Below are positions 1 to 11,821 of a stretch of 64,000 nucleotides of DNA, one piece after another. Source of the DNA: Eleginops maclovinus. Lineage: Eukaryota; Chordata; Actinopteri; Perciformes; Eleginopidae. The position numbers and the translations under genes are program-made. The notes under the pieces are model-generated. The model searched no databases, was not told where the DNA came from, and worked only from the letters and a program-made list of their open reading frames with translations. Within the stretch, counting starts at the first letter, position 1; the number at the start of each line of letters is the position of its first letter. The DNA lies in contig NC_086356.1 of the NCBI RefSeq assembly GCF_036324505.1, positions 16,541,744 through 16,605,743 on the forward strand, written 5' to 3'.

Positions 1-314
1 AGAGCTTAATATTATGTTTATCTAAAAGCTTGTACAGTATGTTATTTGGAAATCTTTGAAGGTATTTCCAGTATCCTCAGCACCAGCAGAGTCTCTTGAA
101 GGCAACTGGAAATAAAAAAAGAATCAGTCAAGATATAAAGATAAAAAAAGGTTTTAAGAAAATGAAAAAATGTCTGGCTATTTAAAGGTTGGTATTTTGA
201 ATGAAAGAAAGTGCTTTGATAGGCTCCCGTCTTTGTAAAGATGATGAACATAAAATATATATTTGTTTTATTTAGCAAAGAACAATGAATCGACTTGTAT
301 TGTTTATCTTTCAG

Positions 315-389
315 TACGTGGACCACATTAAGTTCTGCAGCAAATTCAGAACTCCGTGTCGATTTCATGTCGTGGGATGTGATATGTCT
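315..389 (+). CDS. traf2: traf2 exon: last zinc-finger segment
   Basis: This 75-nt, phase 0-0 exon sits between a tttcag acceptor and a gtaagt donor. It encodes 25 residues with the pattern C-x6-C-x3-H-x4-C, within KFCSKFRTPCRFHVVGC. That fits a TRAF-type zinc finger, and the equivalent stretch of mammalian TRAF2 is similar. Confidence 0.85.
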
Positions 390-3300
390 GTAAGTAGCAT
401 GCCTGTCTTCTCAATGATAAATATAAATATATATTTTTCGAACCCACAAATTCAGTTTTGGGACTGTATGAACATTATGAAGGGGGCAAAGGAAGTCAGG
501 TTATAGAGTTGGTTGTCTGAATCTGTTTTGGAAGATTCTAATTGAACTTCTACTCATCTGAGATCAGGGCTGCCCTCAACTAAAGATTTTACTCGTTGAC
601 GTGAATAGTCGTCAGTTCAGGCGATTAGTCGACTACTCGTCTCACGTATATGATATATTATGATTTATTAAAAAAGAAAATCATAATCACATTTTTTTTC
701 TTCCCAAAATGGTTTCAGTTTCGAAGGCTGATAAAGAACGTTATTATTACAGCATGGTACGTTGTGCTTCACATGAAATATAGAATAACACTAATAATTA
801 ACTGTTGGAATATTAATTCAATTGTACACGCAGACAGCACATGAGTCACAGCGCAGCCCTGACAGAGCAGTCCGCCCAGCAGCGGACAAACAGCAGGAGC
901 TCCGGTCAGGATTCTTAATGTGTCTGAACAAGCTTTTTTAAATTTGTATTATTTTTTTAACTAATAGACCAATGAAAAATAACTCGACGAATATTTTCTT
1001 CGCCGACTAAAAATTAGTCAACTTATGGGGTGCAGCCCTATCTGAGATTATTATCCCTTCGGAGATAAAATAATATTAATATTTGCATCGCAAAGATGGC
1101 TTTAATTTAGTTTTAAGTTTAAGTAATCGTAAGTCACAGCCATCATTTGTGGAAATCTAGCTTTAAAGAGACTTAACACCCCGAGATTTTCACACAGTCC
1201 CTTATACATCTGATCAGACTCCATTTATTGTTTCCATTTGATTTTTCTCCTGTTTCCTCCTTTTTTTGCAGGTGGAAAAGGAAAAGATTCATGACCATGA
1301 GCGCACATATGCCTACGAGCACCTCAACCTGCTGCTGCACTACATTATGGGCATGAAAGTGAGCATGGAGGGCCTGCAGCCCCAGGGACTGGAAGTAGCC
1401 GGACACAAACTGCTGGAGCTCCAACAGTCCCTCAGGGAGCTTGAGGCCAGAGTCTCCCAGCTTAGCACCACCTCCTCTGGGCCTCCCGTGCAGGGAGCAG
1501 CCGCCGCCACTGCATCCACTTCATCCTCCAGCTCTGGCCCCCCTGGTCCACCCACTTCAGCTCCTCTCCCTCCACCTCCCACGCTCGCTCCCACTCTCTC
1601 TGTGTCTACCTCCTTCACCCCACTGCCTAGCTCTGTGGGTGCGGCGCTGGAGCTCCAGCTCCACAGCGAGAAGACCAAAGTGGTGGAGCTGGGTCGCAGG
1701 TGTACGGAGCTCGAGGTTAAATCTGGCACGTTTGAAAATGTGGTGTGTGTCCTGAACAGAGAGGTGGAGCGGTTTGCCACCACCATGGAGGCCAGCAACC
1801 GTCAGCACAAACTGGACCAGGACAAGATCGAGGCTCTGAGTAACAAGGTATGACTGGCCCTGCTCCTAGTTTCTGGTGTTCAAGTCAAAAGCTGGGAGTA
1901 ATTCTGAACACACAGACATGATTCACTGATCCAATGTGACTTGACAGATAGACAGTATCTCTAATGTCCAATTTTTTCTGCATACTTTAAAGGTGCCAAT
2001 TTACCAAAATGTACACAGAAACACGGGATTTACTTTGTAGCCCATATCATTATCCACTGAATCAGGATCATCAACATAGGTCTTTATTCTTTCCATTTAT
2101 AAACAGAAATGTGTAATGTCTTGAAAACCTGTAAACATATTGACAAAAAAAATTAATATTGGAATTTATTCTCCATCAAGAGAATTATCTCCAAAATGAT
2201 GGCCTTATTGAGTAACCCAAGGTATTCTTGAAATACCACCACGGTAAATGTTAAAGCACAGTGTGTATGTTTTCCAGGTGCGACAGCTGGAGAGGACGGT
2301 GGGGCTGAAGGACCTCACCGTGGCTGAGATGGAGGGCCGGCTGAGGGAAATGTCTGCCACAACCTTTGATGGCGTCTTCGTCTGGAGGATCTCTGATTTC
2401 GCCAAAAAGAGACAGGATGCCATCGCTGGTCGAGCCCCTGCTATGTTTTCACCAGGTAACATTGTCCATATAACAGATGACAAGACAACATTTTGACTTC
2501 TATTACACAAGTTTCATTCTCTACAAATGTGTAAAGATGAATTCCCTTTTCCTTCCTTCCTTCCAGCCTTTTACACCAGTAAATACGGATATAAGATGTG
2601 TCTGCGAATCTATCTGAATGGAGATGGGACGGGGCGTGGCAGCCACTTGTCCCTGTTTTTTGTGGTGATGAGGGGATTGAGTGACGCTCTGCTCAAATGG
2701 CCTTTCAACCAGAAGGTAAAAGTCCTACAGACAAAGGATCAATACTAAACATGCAACAACCTTCACATTTATACCTGTTTCCCATTTTTACTTCCCTTTT
2801 GAACATATGTTTTACACTCATATCCTGTTCAATCTGCAGCCACTAATTCTATTACTACTACCAGTCATCTCTACAGTCATTTGCAAAAGTCTTGGTGCTT
2901 AACTGTTGTTTATAGTACCTGTTATTCATTAAAAATGGTCCAAGAGGTTCGTCTGGAATAAAAGATGTGTGTTCAAAGTGTTAACAGACACCAAAACACT
3001 GCACAGTGACTTATAATAAACCCAAACAGGATTTTACTTCTCTAGAAAAACGTTATATTTCGTTGATTTTGAGGATATTTCTAGAAAAACACCTTTCCTG
3101 TGATTAAGTTATTTACCAGTAATGTGTGTTTCCATTAATTGTATTGGCCAATGAAGTGCTGTGCATTAGGTTGCAGCAAAAGTTAAAGGGGGTTCAACTT
3201 TTTTGTATTTTTTCTTTTTAAGTCAGAGCCATATTAGCTCTAAATATAGTCTTTATTTATATCCATCAATGTTTTAAATGGTAAGAAAAACACTCTTTGT

Positions 3301-3556
3301 AGCATGTAGAACTCTGTCTCATTCTTCTTATTTCCAGGTGACTCTGATGCTACTGGACCAAAGCAACAGGGAGCACATCATCGATGCCTTTCGACCTGAT
3401 GTCACTTCATCTTCCTTCCAGCGACCGGTGAGCGAGATGAACATCGCCAGCGGCTGTCCGCTCTTCTGCCCGCTATCCAAGCTCGATGCCAAGAATTCCT
3501 ACATCCGCGACGACACCATCTTCATCAAGGCAATCGTGGACCTCACTGGCCTCTAG
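315..3556 (+). CDS. traf2: TRAF2, 3' part of gene (five coding exons)
   Basis: TRAF2 is a cytoplasmic adaptor and ubiquitin-ligase scaffold that links TNF-receptor family tails to NF-kB and JNK signalling. The visible coding exons are 315-389, 1272-1847, 2278-2455, 2567-2715 and 3338-3556. All have AG/GT borders and they join in frame into 398 codons plus TAG. The joined protein runs from the end of the zinc-finger array through a coiled coil into a complete TRAF-C domain. Landmarks matching vertebrate TRAF2 are FDGVFVWRISDFAKKRQ, FYTSKYGYKMCLRIYLNGDG and the C-terminus KAIVDLTGL. TRAF1 ends differently, so TRAF2 is preferred. Fish may have two traf2 paralogues and I cannot tell which this is. 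The RING and first zinc fingers lie upstream of the window. The odd part is a low-complexity insert in the second exon. Confidence 0.95.
390..1271 (+). other. traf2: traf2 intron with a hAT insertion
   Basis: Intron between the zinc-finger exon and the coiled-coil exon. More than half is a 476-bp hAT-type element (separate entry). The remainder is AT-rich, with no recognised feature. Confidence 0.85.
565..1040. mobile_element. Non-autonomous hAT-type element, copy 1
   Basis: The 476-bp element begins CAGGGCTGCCCTC and ends GGGGTGCAGCCCTA, so the termini form imperfect inverted repeats of the hAT CAGGG type. It is flanked by a perfect 8-bp target duplication TCTGAGAT (557-564 and 1041-1048), the length expected for hAT. 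The subterminal regions are rich in CGACTA and TAGTCG motifs. There is no transposase ORF. A shorter relative lies at about 11656-11799. Confidence 0.9.
1272..1847 (+). CDS. traf2: traf2 exon: coiled coil with Pro/Ser/Ala-rich insert
   Basis: This 576-nt, phase 0-0 exon follows ttttgcag and ends before gtatga. The first part is a charged helix with an HLNLLLHYIMGMK core, then a leucine-rich heptad stretch (KLLELQQSLRELEARVSQL). Next comes about 65 residues of low-complexity Ser, Pro, Ala and Gly (about 1462-1650). The exon ends with the conserved TRAF2 coiled coil (FENVVCVLNREVERF, HKLDQDKIEALSNK). In human TRAF2 these helical blocks are joined without the low-complexity segment, so the insert is a lineage feature. 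It stays open and in frame. Confidence 0.92.
1848..2277 (+). other. traf2: traf2 intron
   Basis: AT-rich intron of 430 bp with a normal donor (gtatga) and acceptor (tttccag). I see no other feature. Confidence 0.85.
2278..2455 (+). CDS. traf2: traf2 exon: end of coiled coil and start of TRAF-C
   Basis: The exon starts after tttccag and ends before gtaaca, in phase 0 to phase 1. It encodes RQLERTVGLKDLTVAEMEGR, the last heptads of TRAF-N, then the first strands of the MATH/TRAF-C fold (DGVFVWRISDF) and the AMFSP segment. Confidence 0.95.
2567..2715 (+). CDS. traf2: traf2 exon: TRAF-C core
   Basis: This 149-nt exon runs from phase 1 to phase 0. It encodes the most conserved part of the TRAF-C domain, with the RIYLNGDGTGRG and HLSLFFVVMRG motifs that line the receptor-peptide groove in TRAF2 structures. 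Confidence 0.95.
2716..3337 (+). other. traf2: traf2 last coding intron
   Basis: Intron of 622 bp with a gtaaaa donor and tttccag acceptor. No repeat or internal gene was recognised. Confidence 0.85.
3338..3556 (+). CDS. traf2: traf2 terminal coding exon
   Basis: The exon opens after tttccag and ends with TAG at 3554-3556. It encodes the last TRAF-C strands, including MLLDQSNREHIIDAFRPD, the SSSFQRP loop and the SGCPLF hydrophobic pocket. The C-terminal VDLTGL is identical to mammalian TRAF2. Confidence 0.96.
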   Translation: MTLMLLDQSNREHIIDAFRPDVTSSSFQRPVSEMNIASGCPLFCPLSKLDAKNSYIRDDTIFIKAIVDLTGL

Positions 3557-6290
3557 GCGGCCCCGCAGGGTGGTACAGTTTGGCAACTAGGCAGCTCTTT
3601 GACCATAAAGGCTTTATTTTGGCTCAGTCGTGGTCCCTTTAGGGCTCTGTTCAGGCATCTTACTGTCCCCTGCAGCTTTAGGGAGACACATGCTTGCAAC
3701 TGTATGCTGCATGCGGCTGCAGTTTGCTCCGTACAGCTGGCGCTGACATTGTCATATCCTTGTGATCTCTATGCGAGAACCACTGTCATTGCTGTACATT
3801 CCGGGTGCAAAATCTTTTTTCTTTTTACGTCACATCACCTGTGGATAAAATGTCACTTGTTGTGCACATACGTTTTCAGTTAAAGGAGACAAGAGCGAGC
3901 ACCAGTGCAGGTTGGTCAGTGCAGTGCTGAGAAGTAGCGTAGATGTCGAAGTGAACAGTTTTCGCTGGAGTTAAAAACATCTTTTTTTTATCTCCTACAT
4001 TTGAAGAGGTTTTAGAGAACATGCAGTGTTTGAACCTTTGAGGATTGTAGATTATAGACAGTTGATGTGATCATTCTGATGATTTATAATAGAGTTAGAG
4101 CATGGCTTGGTGCAGTTTTTGCTTTTTCTTGCAGATTGTGGATATTGTGAGCTTCTCAATTCCAGTGTCGAGTGAATTTGCATAGACAAACGTGGAGTTA
4201 TGTTATGAATAAGATTACAGGCATTTTTTTGCCTTTTTTTTGCTCTAAAGTGCATGCCGCTGGCGTTTTAATTATAAAATAGCTCCTTATTTGGACTGAG
4301 CTTTATGAAAGGTTCCTCGTTTGTTGTTAAACTTGTTAGTGAATTAGCCATCCGTGATGGTGGACATTGCCTGCATGTCTTTGGAACCAGGCTATTTACA
4401 TGTAAAGTTAGTGTTGCGTATTTGTTCCTATTAGGGGTTGGTGGTTCTGATTGGTGGTTTGGTACATCTGTGGAAGATACAGTGGAGTTACCAAGGAGTC
4501 AGGGCAGCTTGCCAGTCAAGCCTGAGGCATACAACTCTGACAAACATACATAGCTGGAGTTTTCCCGCAGGATATGTTCACTAGCTCACATCTCAACACA
4601 TAGTACTGTGCCCCACCACAGACTGAGGTCAACACAGATTCCACGAAATGAAGGAATTGTTCGTTCCTTGTTTTCTGTCCATACAAGTATACAGTGCATA
4701 TGTGTTTCTGCTGCTCTTAAGATAGAATACTGATGTGAATCTAATATATATGTTGGTGCAAATATACACGAGGTAAATGTATTTGAAGGCTGAAATAAGA
4801 AATGAAAGCCAGAGACTGTTAATATGTTGTTTGTCGGACATTATTGACATTATTTAATGCAGATTGATGTTCAGTGCAGCCCCGGATAACTAAGATTTTA
4901 AATGTGCTCTCACTGATTTCCAATAAGGCACCATAAAAGTCTACATTATATCCGTTTCAAAATGTAATTCTGCTACGTGTCCACCAGAGATTGCTGTTCT
5001 ACTTACTTAGCATGCATGCTGAGGTTTTTAAGGTTCACGCTGGCCTGTTTGAAAACCAGTCTCGACCTGTATTGAACCTCTCTGTGCATGGGAGGCTTCA
5101 ATTCATTTTCACTATGGAGTTTCACCTTGGTTTACTCTGTGAGCCACGTGTGAAAGCGTTTATTTGTACTTGTTTGAAAGAAAATAATCATAGAATAGAT
5201 ATTATGTTATACCTGGCGCGGCGTCTGTTCAACAGAAGCTGCCGCCTATATTCATAGCAATTTATAAATATGTATTGTTCATATCATAATCTTAAAATAA
5301 TCTATATATCAATGTTAATATACACGAGATGTTATAATAAACATAGTATTACTGAATACCTTATTAATTCTATATCTATATACCAACTTTTTCTTTGTCA
5401 AGATGGTTTGAACAGGCCAGGACAGGAGCCCTTTGTGCAGTAAGGACCTAAGATTCCTTCTAGAGTGCAATATATGATTATGTCTGATAGATTTGATGAC
5501 ATCTCAGCTTTAAGGGTTTACAGAGGTCATACTCGACTTATTTGTTTACATTACTCACTATGGCGCTGAAGAACTGCAACCATTTTTGAATTTGCAGGAG
5601 AAAATGGTGCTTTCCTCATCATTTAGCATAATAATATCACTAACATGGGAATCTGTAGCCAGGAGCTATTCATGAAGCTGGCTACATGAGGGTTCAGAAA
5701 GACCATTTTAATGTTGAATATTTCATGCTATTAGTGGGTTTTTATTACTAACTTTGAAAATACTTTTTAATGAAGACTGAGCATGTGATAAGTAGGATGA
5801 ACATGAAGTTTTTAAGAGTTCTAGTTATGTGCCAAAATCCAACATTACCTCCGTGTACTAACAATGTTGTATTTGCAAGTTATTTTTTATGTTCTATGCT
5901 AAAATATGGTGCCAAATATGTTTATTTTTCAGTTTGTACTGCGTTGGATGTGTGCCATTTTAAAATGATGCATGGGTCACTACTTCTGTATACACCAGAG
6001 GAGATATTAAGACTGTCCCATGATACAAACCCTCTCAAGGTTTTCTGAATGTAAGCTTTTGTTTGTTTTTTCTAAAAATCTAAATAGCAGTTCTGTAAAT
6101 GTGATGCAGTTGACTTAAACCAACTTTATTTGTGCACTTTGTATTGGTTGTTTGTCTAAACAGGGTATTTCATTGAGTGATTTCTGTATCTTTAAAAATC
6201 AGAGCCATATATATATTCTGATGTTGATAATATTGATGTTTTATGCTACAAAGGACATGCAGTAAGAAATAAAGTTTGCTGGTTTCAGCT
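3557..6290 (+). other. traf2: traf2 3' untranslated region (inferred extent)
   Basis: About 2.7 kb of AT-rich sequence follows the stop codon without coding signal. The short open frames here show no known protein similarity. An AATAAA at 5336-5341 and another at 6268-6273, the latter followed by a GT/T-rich stretch, are the candidate poly(A) signals. A few ATTTA pentamers are present. The extent is inferred from the signals only. Confidence 0.55.
6268..6273 (+). terminator. traf2: Candidate distal poly(A) signal of traf2
   Basis: A canonical AATAAA is followed within 30 to 60 bases by GTTTGCTGGTTT and a T-rich run, which fits a downstream cleavage-stimulation element. An alternative AATAAA is at 5336-5341. 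Confidence 0.5.
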
Positions 6291-9200
6291 TGTTAATACT
6301 TTTTAAATCTTATTTTTGTTTAGTATTCACTACTTTCCTGAATTAAAAATAATAGCAGTTCAACAATCTAAAAAGATATCATCACAAGTCCTGTATTCAA
6401 AATCCAAGTCAGTGAAAAAGCTAAATATATCAAGTATCACAGGTAAATAAAGTCTTGGTAAGGGAAAAACATTCATATTTGCTGTTTTTATGAAATCCTG
6501 TCGAATTGTATTATTAGTAAGTACAAGTACTTCAAAATTGAAACAATAGCACTTGAGTAAATCACTTCTAACCTTAGATCACTAGAAGGCGCTATAATCT
6601 CTCAACGAATGGCCCTTCTCTGAATTTAGTTACACAGAAAACTGAAGACCAGGGAAACAGGGATAATTGTACTAATGTGCAATTTAGAGCAATTTGTATT
6701 TCCAGTAAACCAAAAAAATACCTTCCGTTACTGGTAGTGACCTTCTTTAAAACAATGAATTAAGAGCCGTGTTAGTCTCAAAACAATGCAGTGCATGGTA
6801 TTGATCTCCGGCTGCTATTTTTAAAGCAGAGATTAATGTGTTTCCTTGAACGTATTGCAAGTACAAAGGAAATATTGTATGGCTGATGAACAGAACCTAT
6901 TGGCTAAAAGAGAAAATGATGTTCCTTGTTTTATTATTGGATGTGACCTCGTTAGTCACAGATGTAAAGTGTAGAGCATTTAAGAGGAAGAAAACTGACA
7001 AAATGATGGGTACTTTCTAAAGGATGTGGTTGATGAGAACATGGTCACATCGATTCAGAATATATTTTCCTTCTGACCTCTTCCTTTTGACCAAAACGAA
7101 AAACAGTTTCTCTTTATGTTTCTGCAACTATACGTGCAATCAAAAACTATGTGCACTGTATATTCACATTTATAAAGTTTAACAAACTTTAATTCATTAC
7201 AATCTGCCTTGAATGAAATGATAGAACCAGTAAAATGATAGTAAAAAAAAAAGTACGATAAGCATAATATTACAGTTCTGCTCCACCTGCACACAATGTC
7301 TAGATTCGTGTTCAGTAGGCCTCCTCATACGGAAGAAGTATAGCTTCCCTTTGAATGTGTTTATGGTTGTGTAAAACCCAGTGCAAAAATTATAATGCAT
7401 TCCTCATTCAATGCGACATTATTGAAAATCCAATACTAATCATACCACTTATACTATAAGGTTTTAAAAAATAAATGTCATTTTGAAACCTTATGGTAGC
7501 TACATGTTGTAAGATATAATTATGTCTAACTCCAGTGCGGTGTTACACTCAGATGACTTCTTACTCCACAGACTAGAACTACAACAAATCTAACGCTTCA
7601 TTTAATCATCGAGTCTCACCTGTTGCTGGACGTTATACTCACGTTAAGAGTGTGAAACTGCTGCTACCCTGAATATATCACCTAAAATGAGAGCTCCACT
7701 AGTTGCCAACCGTTCAATACCCCTGATTTACAGTTCCAAATATGATATAACCGCCTTTATTTATAGGCCTTTCTCTGTTTGTCGCAGTCGTTTGGTCGCT
7801 ATTAGCATAACATAAAGTTAGTTAGCCTTGGCCTCAAAAACGCACTTTAAAGCGGAAAATGTTTCCTAGCTGCTGTCGTGACTTGGTTCGGATGGTGTAT
7901 TATTCACAAAGATGGAGACCACTGCTTCACTTCACCAATATAAGCTTGTTAAATTGTATATTAATAGCATGTTTGAGCTGTTTATTTGGGTTTGTGTACT
8001 AGCATAACATGACAGGCTATTAGCTAGCATGATGACTTTACTTATGCTAAGTTGATAACGTTACTATACTTAAGCACTTATCTACGTTACCCGACTATTC
8101 CCATGTTAGGCTCCACTATACAGTATATCATCTGGCTCCACTGCTTCTCAGATTGCACAATTATTGTGTATTTTTTGCTTGGCTACTTTATCTGACAGCT
8201 GTAGTTACTTTCCATGGTTTATTTTTCAGCATTAACAAGCATTACTTTTATACTAATATTTAACACAAATTCATAAATGTTCTACTTTTTAAATGTTACT
8301 ACATTTATTTGACAGCTTTAGTTGCTTTACAAATCTTTAAAGGAGTTTTAAAATAATTTGTCTTGTTCTAAATTGATCTACCCAACAGTGCACTAAAGTG
8401 CTCCACATTTCTTGAAGTAGGCTATTTCAAGTCATTTTTAGAACCATTGAGATTTGCCTTCTAGTTGAAAGGACAACACTAGCATTGTGAAGGTGCCACT
8501 TTTGGACGTTGGTCATTTTGAGTAACTGCGGTTTTTATAAGGTTATATTTCAACAGCTATTTCAGAGAGGTGTTTATTCAACTTTATGGTCATTTAGGCT
8601 GTAGTTAGGTCCTCTATTGTATTGTTGCAATATTGAATTGTTGCTATTTTCCAGTCGTGCCTTTTAACCGTAGCCATTTTGTTCAAGGTTTTAATATCAA
8701 AACTGTTTTGTAGTAAAACGCTGATGTGTTTCTTCTCTCCAACACACGGAAAAGCAAGCAAAGTATTTTGTTGTTTTATTTGGAGGATTGAAAATGTTTG
8801 TAGGCTCTCTCAGTAGAGCAGGCATGGAATAAACATTTGCATCCTCTTTCCAACACTCAAATATGGAGTAGTGCTGAGTGGAAGAGATGACACACTCCTG
8901 CTGCACACGTCTAAATGAATCTCCACAGAGATGTTCCAGTGCTGTCCTCTCTGTTTGAGGACACTTAACTGTTGTTTGAGGCTAATACTGTACTGTTTGG
9001 AACACTTAGTTCATTTATGTGGCTTATTTTTATAGCTCACACCTGCACTGATACATAGAATTTTTTGTGGAAAAAAGAAATAAAAGACAGGGTTCTGGCA
9101 TCTTCTGGAGCTGGGCTGCTAACAACAAGTGGAAATTCCTCTTAGTACTCCTGAGAACCTATGATAAGTTGTCCTTGTGTGTTTCTCTGCGGGTGACTGC

Positions 9201-11637
9201 TGACAGGAAAGCAGATGGAGATTAAATGAACTTCTGACTGACGAATGCCACTTGTCCTTCTGTTTTCCTCTCTCAGCTAACACTTTGGAAATGGACACAG
9301 TAGTGTTTGGCCTCCTGTAATACACAGAAATGTTTTTTTGGACCTGATGCCGACTCACTCAATCTGATGTTTTTAAAATAACCAAAGATAGAATTTAAAC
9401 TTGAAAGCAGACTATGAGACATACAGTGGCTGACAACTCACTAATTCTGCATCAAGCACTAATGGCAGCGTGTTCCTCAGACTAAACAACCGGAGTAATG
9501 AATGTGTTGTTTGGTTTTATTTAAACATACTGGGCTTTGTCCCCATGTGGAGTTACAGGAATTTTGATTCTGATTTTGTACATATGTATTTACCATCTAT
9601 ATTTATAGATATTTACTTCAGACTTGCATTGTGCATCTTTTTTCTCTGAAAAGGATAAAGGACAGCTATTACTTATGGTTTTTATTTGTCTATAAATGTT
9701 AAAATAGTAATTCTTCACAATATTTTCTTTCTTAAGTAACATGTTTGTTTATAAAGATAAGGCTAATTTGTTCTGTGTAAAACACTCTAATTTGAAATGA
9801 ATGATGGTTTGCAACAAATTCTCATTTTAAATGTTCATATTGAAAACGTCCTTCAGGTTCTGAGATCCCAATGGGACAACTTGAAATGGATGTTTTGTTG
9901 GACCAACTTTCCAAACCCAAAGGTATATAGCTTACAATGATACGAAAAACTGAGAAACAGCTAATAATCACTTACCGAAATAAATGCATCATTTCAACTA
10001 TGGAAAATTACCCAAAATAATAATATTTCATCATGAAATGTGTTGTTTATGCATAACATATTCCCTTAGGTCTCAATATCTTTCAATATGATTTTTATTT
10101 CATCCATTTCTGGTTTTCCAGACACTAAGCTCAGACAGGAGTTGCCCTGATAAATAATAAATCCATTAGCAACAGCTGATGTCTGATGTCACCGTTTAAA
10201 AGACTGTGTAATGCAACTTTACCCAGGCGAGAAGCTGAGACACTGGGCTCATTTCCTAGACATGTGGCTGTTTGAAAGATTGTGGTTGGAGAGTGGTTGT
10301 AAAGTTAATGAAGTGCATTCATTTAAAATGAGGTGGTCTGCAGGAAGGAAGAGGGTGGAGGACTGTGGATGATGAGTTGGGTGTTCGTCTTCCACTCTGG
10401 TCCAAACTGGATTATCTCAACAACTTCTGAATGGCCTGCCATGTTTTTGTACCAACATACAGAGGACAACATAAAAAGATGTATTGGCATCTCGATGGTG
10501 CTATCAGTGTTCTTTTCAAGTTTTGCCTTATTATATGCCGCTATATTTATCATGGCAAAGGTGGTATTGAATTAAAGACAAATTGCTTTAGCTATAAACT
10601 TGACAAAACTGCTGCCTGCAAACCGAAACACATAATACCCGTTTTCGCAGTTGCTGCGTTAGGATAGTTATGTTCTAGCCAACACTGATTGGTTTTTGAT
10701 GATAAACAGGCCAGTTTGAAAGGTATTCAAAATGACTGATATACTAACCAAAATTATAGTAGAATAATACTGCTTACTTCAGCTTTAGGTGTCTTCTGTT
10801 CTCTAAATATTGACCTGTACTTTCATGGCTGACGTAAGCTGCACTCCTCACACTTGAGATCAAGACATATTTTCATAATGACGATAGTGATGGCATGCCT
10901 TGTCTCAAATGTTTTTTGGCAGTTAGTCAAAGCGGATTAGAAGGAACACCTGCAGTTCCTCTGTTTATTTAGTCTTCATACTTTTGAAAGTCATATTTCA
11001 AGTCCTTGTCTCTGAAGCACTGGAGAGTGTAGTTGCCAGGAAGCAATGCACTCAACTAATATGGCCTCACTACTCAATTATTGTACGACCCACTGGACAT
11101 TAAGATATTTAGACAAACCCAACAACCACTGTAGATGACTCAACAAATACAACATATGCTGGGAGTTTGCGGTGGGAGATCAACCTGAAAACGATTCTAG
11201 ATAGGCTTTACAGGAGCCACAGTTTCCTTTTCCATTTCCTGGATGCTTTTTATTGCTTGAGTTTTAGCCAAGTGAGTTGCGGTCAAAGTTTTGTAGCATG
11301 ATTCAAGACAATGAAAACGACACAGCTGTTGTGCTATTTGTTTCTGTGAGGAAATCAAGCGCTATTCATGATTTATAGATATAAGAATCATGTCATATAC
11401 ACTTCAGCGTTTAATGGTATTATTGTGAATCAATACTCATGCATTGCAATGCTAGTCCTCTTGACCTGATGGTATAAAGGTTTTTAGCTAAAATAATTAA
11501 ATGTATTTGTCTATGGTCAGAAAATGAATCAGTATCCATTCTATTCAGTTATTCAAAGTTATATATTTTAAAGACGTCCCTTAGATAAAAATAATGTATT
11601 TTTTATTTTTCTACTGACCTCAGAACCGGGGTTAAGA
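6291..11637. other. Intergenic, no gene recognised
   Basis: AT-rich non-coding sequence. The open frames are short and unlike any protein I recognise. No mobile element with clear ends was found. Around 8000-8060 are TTAGC and GCTAGC runs resembling the tail of a common fish repeat, but with no definable border. Confidence 0.6.
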
Positions 11638-11655
11638 AGATAAAACTGTCCTCAG

Positions 11656-11799
11656 TAGGGCTGCCCTCGACTAAAGATTTTTCTAGTCGACTAATAGTCG
11701 TCAATTCAGGCGATTAGTTGGCTAATCGTCTCACGTATATGAAATATTATGATTTATGAAAAAAATAATGATTAGTCGACTAATCGGGGGTAGCCCTTA
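11656..11799. mobile_element. Non-autonomous hAT-type element, copy 2 (internally deleted)
   Basis: About 144 bp. The first 100 bp match the left end of the element at 565-1040 (TAGGGCTGCCCTCGACTAAA, then GTCGTCAATTCAGGCGATTA). The right end, GGGGGTAGCCCT, matches its other terminus, and the middle is missing. A 15-bp direct repeat AGATAAAACTGTCCT lies at 11638-11652 and 11807-11821. It is longer than a hAT target duplication and does not abut the termini. Confidence 0.8.
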
Positions 11800-11821
11800 G
11801 CGATACAGATAAAACTGTCCT

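Noticed and set aside
1340..1798. 152-codon reverse-strand open frame in traf2
   Set aside because: Shadow of the GC-rich coiled-coil exon whose plus frame matches TRAF2.
315..3556. TRAF1 or another TRAF instead of TRAF2
   Set aside because: The TRAF-C sequence and the VDLTGL C-terminus match TRAF2; TRAF1 ends differently and lacks the coiled-coil motif FENVVCVLNREVER.
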